From: Aphodoplasma sp045541115
Lineage (GTDB): Bacteria > Bacillota > Clostridia > UBA1381 > UMGS1253
Reading direction: 5' to 3'
Assembly: GCA_045541115.1 (NCBI GenBank)
Contig: JAZQIM010000001.1
Span: forward strand, 16,345 to 80,344
DNA: 64,000 bases
Shown: in pieces, positions 58,697-64,000 of the stretch
How positions within the stretch are numbered: the first letter of the stretch is position 1
Layout: the number at the start of each line of letters is the position of its first letter
Position numbers and translations under genes: made by a program
Notes under the pieces: generated by a model
The model's input: the letters and a program-made list of their open reading frames with translations, nothing else
The model's database searches: none
What the model was told of the DNA's origin: nothing

Positions 58697-60097
58697 TTAT
58701 TTCACAACGCGGATGCATCCGTCTTGCATGCCCGTTATGCGCATACCCGCTTTGCTCGCTCTTATTATATTATCAACGGTTTCTTCTTCAATTTTTGCCC
58801 CCGGCACAAGACATACCTCGCCAGGCGGATATATACTGACAGTGTCGGCACATATATGTCCGATGCTTTTTTTAATTTCAACCATTTTTGTGTCTGAAAA
58901 AAACGCTTCGCTTATGTTCTTTTCGATTTTCAAAGGCGTTTTTTCAATTTTTATTTCCGATGCTTTTTTCCGCACGCGCGCCTTTGAGCATATCTCGCCC
59001 AGCGCTAAAACAAGCGCATCAATTTCTTCTATTTCATTTGCCTGCGAAACAATGCAAACCACATTATAATAATCCGCCATTTCAGCATCGATTTTATATT
59101 TATCACAAAGCATTTGTGCAACTTTCTCGCCCGTTATTTCATATGAAGAAAAATTTATAACAAGCCTTGACATATCGCCGCCTTCCTTGGGAAGACACCT
59201 GCACTTTGTCGTTTTCTCTATTTTTTCTTTAGCATATTTTGTAAGCTTAATCGCTTTTTTAATAAGCTTCTCTCCGTCACGTGACATCTTTTCACATATA
59301 GCATCTGCCGCACACATAAGCATATACGACGGGCTCGTCGTAGTAACCATATTTATACACGTTTTAACCGTTTCAAAACTTATTTTCTCACTATTATGCA
59401 AAAGAAGTGCGGTCTGTGTCGGTGCACCGAGCGTTTTATGGAGCGATACTACACACATATCTGCTCCCTGCTGTGTTGGAAGAGATGGTAACTCATCCGA
59501 AAATGTAAAATGTGATCCATGTGCACAATCAACAATCAATGTCATATTGTTTTTATGCGCCATATCGGCTATCTCATCTATAGGCGAACATATTCCGTAA
59601 TATGTAGGCGATGTTATAAGCACGGCTTTTGCGTGTGGGTTTTTCTTTATCGCTCTTCTAATTGCATCGACGCTAAGCGGTGCGCTAATACCAAAATCCT
59701 TATTTATCTCACGTTCTATAAACACAGGCACAAAACCATATAATACGCACGCATTTATAACGCTTATATGGGCGCATCTGTCGATAAGCACCGTATCGTT
59801 TCTTTTTAAAGAAGAAAGCATCATCGCACTTATCCCTGCACTGCTGCCGCCTACAAGAATGTGCGCATTTTTCGCTTTGAAAAGACGTGCCATATTTTCA
59901 TGCGTATGAAGGATTGCTCCTTTTGGCGCCGCAAGATTATCCGTCGCATCAAGCTCGGTTACATCAAAAGCCATTATGTTTTTTCTGAATTCTTCATCAT
60001 AAATTTCGCCGCCGCCATGCACGGGCATATGAAAAGATATGCGCTTTTCGTTTATAAAGTTTTTTATAGAATTGTATAGCTTCGCGTTATACGACAT
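58697..60097 (-). CDS. Orn/Lys/Arg-decarboxylase-family PLP enzyme
   Basis: A 466-residue fold-type I enzyme of the short, wing-less form (like Bacillus YaaO/SpeA). Seen are the N-terminal FHMPVHGGG (usually MPGHK-G), VTELDATDNLAAPKGAILH, the substrate-binding GGSSAGISAMML, VDCAHGSHF and the PLP lysine in VSLHKTLGAPTQT, then a C-terminal domain with PPGEVCLVPG. MPVHGGG in place of the common MPGHKGG is a small deviation. Substrate probably arginine, lysine or ornithine. AGGAG precedes the ATG. Confidence 0.9.
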   Translation of the reverse strand: MSYNAKLYNSIKNFINEKRISFHMPVHGGGEIYDEEFRKNIMAFDVTELDATDNLAAPKGAILHTHENMARLFKAKNAHILVGGSSAGISAMMLSSLKRNDTVLIDRCAHISVINACVLYGFVPVFIEREINKDFGISAPLSVDAIRRAIKKNPHAKAVLITSPTYYGICSPIDEIADMAHKNNMTLIVDCAHGSHFTFSDELPSLPTQQGADMCVVSLHKTLGAPTQTALLLHNSEKISFETVKTCINMVTTTSPSYMLMCAADAICEKMSRDGEKLIKKAIKLTKYAKEKIEKTTKCRCLPKEGGDMSRLVINFSSYEITGEKVAQMLCDKYKIDAEMADYYNVVCIVSQANEIEEIDALVLALGEICSKARVRKKASEIKIEKTPLKIEKNISEAFFSDTKMVEIKKSIGHICADTVSIYPPGEVCLVPGAKIEEETVDNIIRASKAGMRITGMQDGCIRVVK

Positions 60098-60275
60098 AAA
60101 CTCTTTCTCCTGTACGCTTAAATCTTTTATCCTTATACTATATTATCATAATTTGCGCTTTTTTCAATAGAAAAAATTAAAAACATATTTTTACTACTTT
60201 TCGCATATTATGTACAAAGCCCGGTCCACACTTTGTTTTATACTGTATTGGATTTTGAAAATAGGAGGAGTAAAA

Positions 60276-61832
60276 GTGGATATTCAATTAAAAAAAGAGA
60301 AAGTTGCCATAAATGAAACGCTGATGCGCGATAATCGCCAGGTAGTTGTTGAGGGTGATATAATTGTGCCCGACATAAAAAGTGATATGGCAAAAATTTT
60401 GCAGATCGATGCTGCAGCTATGGTCGAAAAAATAGATGTTTTCGATAAAAGCATTAGCGTCTCAGGCTCGGTTAGCCTAAACATATTATATGTGCCCGAA
60501 GGTGACAGGGCGCCACTATGCTCTATATGCACAAGCCTTCCCTTTGAAACGCAGATAGAAAATCAAATGGTTTGCATAGGTTCATCGTGCAGTGTTTGCG
60601 CTGATGCTTACCACGTAGAATTTTCGATGCTTAATTCAAGAAAGCTCAGTGTTAAAGTTGTGCTCGAGCTTGATACGCGCTGCAGCAAAGAAAATAACGC
60701 TGAAATTATTTGCGACGTATCTTCCGATAAGCCAATCGAGAAAAATATGCGCGACTTTGTAATCTATAATCTCGTAGACACATCGCAAACCAAACTTGCC
60801 ATAAACGAAACGCTCGACTTTCCGTCAGGCAAGCCAAGCGCACTGAGCGTTCTTCGTTTGGATGCAAAAATCTGCGACAAGGATGTTCGCCTTGTTACCG
60901 GTAAAATCGTTGTAAAAGGCAACATTGACCTTTGCACTCTTTACGTTTCTGATTCAGGCTCTCTTGAATTCATGGAGCACGAAATCCCCTTTACCGAAGT
61001 GCTTGACGCGCCAAACGCAACCGAAAACTGTATGTGTGACCTTGATATTGATATATGCAAAACTGATTTTTCGCTGCGCGCAGATATTGACGGCGATATG
61101 CGCCTGCTTGATGTTGAAATTATGTTGTGCGCAGATATTTCTGTAAGCGAAAACACAAACATGAGCGCAATTTGTGACTGTTTTTGTGCAGAGCAAAAGC
61201 TTGTGTGCGAAACAAAAACCTTCTGTTTTGATTCTCTCATCGGGCGCGGAAAATCTCAGGAGGCTCTGCGCGCAAGTATAACCCTGCCTGAAGGGGCACC
61301 TGAGCTGCTTAGCGTATATAATATTATCGCAAAACCATATATCTCAAATATAGATGTTGAACAAGACAAAGCTATTGTGCACGGTATGATAGACTGTTAC
61401 CTTTTGTATTTGTCCGACTCTTCCGCTTCACCCGTGAGCACACAAAAAGCACAGGCCGAATTTGAGATCCCAGTAAGTATAAACGGTCTTTGTTCCGATA
61501 TGGATTGCTGCGCTAATATTGAAATTGCACACTTAAGCTATAATATTACAATGTCAGGCGAAATAGAATTGCGCATAGCTCTGATTGCCCAGGCGAGCGC
61601 TGTGTGCAAAAAGGAGATTGCTCTTGTAAGCGATATATTTGCGGACATGGATGCGCCGATTGATATACGCCGCGGAATCATAATATATTTTGTTCGCCCG
61701 GGCGATACTGTATGGAAAATTGCAAAAAAATATAACGTTGCTCCGACACTTATCGCCGAAATAAACAATCTCGAAAATCCTGACGTTTTAAATATTGGTC
61801 AGCGCTTACTCATACCAAATAATATAAAATAA
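60276..61832 (+). CDS. sipL: SipL-like spore morphogenesis protein (DUF3794 and LysM)
   Basis: 518 residues, starts at GTG 60276 after ATAGGAGGAG. Three DUF3794 units can be followed (about 5-150 with NRQVVVEGDIIVPDIKSDMA; 175-320 with PSALSVLRLDAKICDKDVRL; 330-450 with PELLSVYNIIAKPYISNIDV), each with a strand pattern ending in LYLSD/LYVPE-type phrases. A C-terminal LysM (about 470-516) reads VRPGDTVWKIAKKYNVAPTL and LNIGQRLLIP. In Clostridioides difficile, SipL binds SpoIVA through its LysM and is needed for coat attachment. Together with spoIID this supports an endospore former. Confidence 0.9.
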   Translation: MDIQLKKEKVAINETLMRDNRQVVVEGDIIVPDIKSDMAKILQIDAAAMVEKIDVFDKSISVSGSVSLNILYVPEGDRAPLCSICTSLPFETQIENQMVCIGSSCSVCADAYHVEFSMLNSRKLSVKVVLELDTRCSKENNAEIICDVSSDKPIEKNMRDFVIYNLVDTSQTKLAINETLDFPSGKPSALSVLRLDAKICDKDVRLVTGKIVVKGNIDLCTLYVSDSGSLEFMEHEIPFTEVLDAPNATENCMCDLDIDICKTDFSLRADIDGDMRLLDVEIMLCADISVSENTNMSAICDCFCAEQKLVCETKTFCFDSLIGRGKSQEALRASITLPEGAPELLSVYNIIAKPYISNIDVEQDKAIVHGMIDCYLLYLSDSSASPVSTQKAQAEFEIPVSINGLCSDMDCCANIEIAHLSYNITMSGEIELRIALIAQASAVCKKEIALVSDIFADMDAPIDIRRGIIIYFVRPGDTVWKIAKKYNVAPTLIAEINNLENPDVLNIGQRLLIPNNIK

Positions 61833-61850
61833 TATGCTATTTGAAAAGCA

Positions 61851-61880
61851 AAATCCGCACACTACTGTGTGCGGATTTTC
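61851..61880. terminator. terminator between the SipL and Na/Pi genes
   Basis: Perfect 12-base stem AAATCCGCACAC (61851-61862) and GTGTGCGGATTT (61867-61878), TTC. The sequence resembles the stem at the end of the dispersed foldback repeats. Confidence 0.8.
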
Positions 61881-61914
61881 TGTATTTCGCATATAAAATA
61901 GATGCAATCAGTTT

Positions 61915-63600
61915 TTAATTCTGTTCCTTTTGAGAACCTGTAGGATTAACAATACTGTATCCGACGTTGACAATATGGTCAGCGACTCTTTCAAGTCCGA
62001 CTATAACGGATGAATAATAGGGGCTTACATCCACGCTACAATTACCCTCAGCAAGTCTTTCAAAGTGGCGGGCAATAAGTTCTTTCTTCATACCGTCAAC
62101 ACTGTTCTCGAGCTGTGTCAACTCAGATAAATTTTCTTTATTTAATGTCTCAAATGTATTTAATGCTATTGTAAACATCTGCATAACTGTATCACGCATT
62201 TTAGTGATTCCACCAAGCGCATGTTCTGAAAATGAAATATTTTTGTTCATCATTTCAATACCGATTTCATTGAAATTCTCGGCATGATCACCAATACGTT
62301 CAATGTCGTTTAGAACATGGAAATAAGAACCAATAATTTTTTCCGCACTTCCCTCAACCTCGGCAGATAATCTAATCAAAAATCCTGTCAATGCACTGTT
62401 CGTATAGTCAATGATTTTTTCATTTCCATAAATCTGGTCATTATACTTCGAACTGCCCTCTTCCATCGCTACAAAGCTCAGGCGAGTATTTTCCTCTGCC
62501 AAAGAAATCATATAATCAATTTCCTTTTTAACCTGCATAAGTGCAACAGGAGGTGTAGAAATAAGTCTATCGTCAACATATTTAAGAGATAGCTCGTCCT
62601 TCGTTTCTTTCTTTTCTTTGATTATTGCACATGAATAATCAACAAGCGGTTTTACAAAAGGAAGCAACATGCAAGTGGTGATTGTATTAAATACAACATG
62701 GAAAAGGGAAACTCTCATTTGAAGCGACATCGTATCATCGCCCGGGAATACTGATATCAGGAAATTCACAACCGGTTCTTTGAAAATCCAAATGATTGCC
62801 GTAAACAATACCGTTCCTATCACATTAAAGGTAAAGTGGATAAGCGCAACTCTTTTAGAGTTAGCCTTTGCACCAACTGATGCAAGAAGTGCTGTTACAC
62901 ATGTACCAATATTTGCGCCAAGGATAATGAATAGTGCAAGGTCAAGCGGAAGCACGCCTGTACCAACCATTGTAATTACTACGCCGGTAGCTGCAGATGA
63001 GCTCTGTATAAGTGCAGTAAAGATAACACCAACTAAAATCAAAAGAAGAGGAAAATCTATCATTTTAAATATTTCGGTGAATACATTTTCTACGAGAGGA
63101 TTACCAAACGCCTGCTCACTACTCATAATATTTAAACCAACAAAGATTAAACCAAGACCAGAGCAAAGACTGCCGGCAATCTTAACTTTTTCCTTATTGG
63201 AAAACCCCATCATTACGCCTGCAAAAGCAAGGATATACATTGCCATATCAAAATAATCATTTTTAAGAGCAACAAGAATACCTGTGATAGTTGTTCCGAT
63301 ATTTGCTCCCATAATAATAGGCGTTGCCTGCATAAGAGTCATAACACCTGCGTTAACAAGACCTATAACCATTACGGAAGTCGCTGATGAACTTTGAATA
63401 ATTGCTGTAACGCCGGCACCTATTCCAACACCAGAAAATCTGTTATTGCTGATTTTTTCAAGCAATCTCTTCATTCCCATGCCGGCACTTCGTTCTAAAG
63501 CGTCGCCCATAAAGTTCATTCCGACAATGAATACTCCAACGCCAGCCAATAGCCAAATAAGACTCTGAATAAGTTGCATAATATCCTGTGATGTTAACAT
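61915..63600 (-). CDS. Na/Pi cotransporter with PhoU domain (NptA/YjbB type)
   Basis: A 561-residue membrane protein. Two inverted PNaS repeats carry the QSSSA signatures (AIIQSSSATSVMVIGL, about 68; ALIQSSSAATGVVITMV, about 197); about eight to nine transmembrane segments; then a cytosolic PhoU-like helical domain (about 340-555) with FHVLNDIERIGDHAENFNEI and GLERVADHIVNVGYSIV. Uses the sodium gradient to export or import phosphate. Promoter at 63698-63726. Its start ATG at 63600 follows GGAG. Confidence 0.94.
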   Translation of the reverse strand: MLTSQDIMQLIQSLIWLLAGVGVFIVGMNFMGDALERSAGMGMKRLLEKISNNRFSGVGIGAGVTAIIQSSSATSVMVIGLVNAGVMTLMQATPIIMGANIGTTITGILVALKNDYFDMAMYILAFAGVMMGFSNKEKVKIAGSLCSGLGLIFVGLNIMSSEQAFGNPLVENVFTEIFKMIDFPLLLILVGVIFTALIQSSSAATGVVITMVGTGVLPLDLALFIILGANIGTCVTALLASVGAKANSKRVALIHFTFNVIGTVLFTAIIWIFKEPVVNFLISVFPGDDTMSLQMRVSLFHVVFNTITTCMLLPFVKPLVDYSCAIIKEKKETKDELSLKYVDDRLISTPPVALMQVKKEIDYMISLAEENTRLSFVAMEEGSSKYNDQIYGNEKIIDYTNSALTGFLIRLSAEVEGSAEKIIGSYFHVLNDIERIGDHAENFNEIGIEMMNKNISFSEHALGGITKMRDTVMQMFTIALNTFETLNKENLSELTQLENSVDGMKKELIARHFERLAEGNCSVDVSPYYSSVIVGLERVADHIVNVGYSIVNPTGSQKEQN

Positions 63601-63697
63601 ATTTTCGCTCCTTTTTTCTATATGTAGTTTGTCTTTGTTTTTTTCAATGACTTTTGAAACTAAATTTTTTGTTTAATACATATCTTCCTATGTTAAT

Positions 63698-63726
63698 ATT
63701 ATATCATTGATCCTATTTAAAATCAA
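63698..63726 (-). promoter_or_regulatory. promoter of the Na/Pi cotransporter
   Basis: On the minus strand TTGATT (63721-63726), 17 bases, TATAAT (63698-63703). The leader is about 90 bases and AT-rich. Confidence 0.75.
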
Positions 63727-63753
63727 TGAATATTCATAACTAATACAAAAATA

Positions 63754-63899
63754 AGCTTTGCTTATGCAAAGCCACCTCACTTCTTCCTTATTCACTATTA
63801 CCTATTACTTCAAAAATCCGCACACGAATACTTTTTAGGGAATAGTGAAGAGGTAATAAGTAATAAGTAAAAATCCGCACACTATCGTGTACGGATTTT
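63754..63899. repeat. dispersed foldback repeat, copy B
   Basis: Homologous to 19140-19281: same order of a TTTGCTTATGCAAA hairpin, CTTCTTCC, TTCACTATTACC, AAAAATCCG, GGAATAGTGAAGAGGTAATAAG (shown in part) and a final AAAATCCGCACACTATCGTG stem. Its last stem (63869-63899) acts as the terminator of the tRNA-Asn on the minus strand. Confidence 0.8.
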
Positions 63900-63900
63900 C

Positions 63901-63976
63901 TGGCTCCTCAAGTTGGGCTCGAACCAACGACCCTGCGGTTAACAGCCGCATGCTCTGCCAACTGAGCTATTGAGGA
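63901..63976 (-). tRNA. tRNA-Asn (anticodon GTT)
   Basis: A 76-base tRNA with encoded CCA. Acceptor TCCTCAA (5' end at 63976) pairs with TTGAGGA, discriminator G. The anticodon loop reads CTGTTAACC, giving GTT. T-arm TCGTTGGTTCGAGCCCAAC is near perfect. Confidence 0.97.
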
Positions 63977-64000
63977 ATATTTTCATATAAGGTAAATCTG

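Noticed and set aside
1..64000. CRISPR arrays, rRNA genes, prophage structural genes
   Set aside because: No regularly spaced repeats, no rRNA sequence and no capsid, portal or tail-like proteins were found.

Overview
The window reads as chromosome of an anaerobic, low-to-moderate GC Clostridia-type Firmicute that carries endospore genes. The evidence is strong AGGAGG-type ribosome binding sites, TTG and GTG starts, a large Bacillus-type SRP RNA in front of dnaX-ebfC-recR, HPr kinase, WhiA and RapZ, a SpoIID-type protein, and a SipL-type protein (DUF3794 plus LysM). Species cannot be named from the sequence. Pyruvate phosphate dikinase, a complete uronate pathway, an Na/Pi cotransporter and S-layer-type repeats fit a fermentative, plant-glycan-using gut or sediment organism; that lifestyle is inference.

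Layout. 1-2.3 kb: 5' part of ppdK (minus, cut by the window edge). 2.7-7.3 kb: aminotransferase, trpS, a WecA/TagO-type glycosyl-1-phosphate transferase and wecB (plus). 7.4-10.5 kb: SRP RNA with its own promoter, then dnaX, ebfC, recR; dnaX carries what looks like a programmed -1 frameshift signal. 10.6-17.1 kb: minus-strand hexuronate operon uxaB-uxaA-eda-kdgK-uxaC plus an alpha/beta hydrolase, from a clear sigma-A promoter. 17.4-19.0 kb: LysR regulator and DUF554 membrane protein. 19.3-25.5 kb: an AT-rich 6.2-kb integrative element bounded by a 13-bp direct repeat, with integrase, excisionase and three or four poorly known genes but no conjugation genes. 25.5-26.3 kb: small lipoprotein, four-helix-bundle protein with a foldback repeat, and tRNA-Arg. 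26.5-32.2 kb: MgtC-like protein, MATE exporter, gltX (minus), mnmG. 32.2-36.3 kb: SLH protein, then three small uncharacterised genes leading into a SpoIID-type gene. 36.4-37.5 kb: rpsF-ssb-rpsR. 37.5-43.6 kb (minus): coiled-coil membrane protein, prfB with its classical +1 frameshift, and a divergent topoisomerase IV pair. 43.9-53.5 kb: hprK, glucokinase, murB, rapZ, whiA, dnaE, a DUF2007-like protein, pfkA. 53.6-63.6 kb: M23 peptidase, processive glycosyltransferase, 5-formyl-THF cyclo-ligase, CPBP protease, Orn/Lys/Arg-type decarboxylase, SipL-like protein, Na/Pi cotransporter. 63.9 kb: tRNA-Asn.

How it fits together. WecA/TagO-like transferase and WecB supply lipid-linked GlcNAc and UDP-ManNAc for a secondary cell-wall polymer, which SLH proteins commonly use as anchor. 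The uronate operon turns glucuronate and galacturonate into pyruvate and glyceraldehyde 3-phosphate. HprK, glucokinase and PfkA form a sugar-uptake and glycolysis block next to cell-wall and replication genes. The least described parts are the 6.2-kb element, whose attachment core appears to lie in a dispersed intergenic repeat, and the small-gene cluster in front of spoIID.
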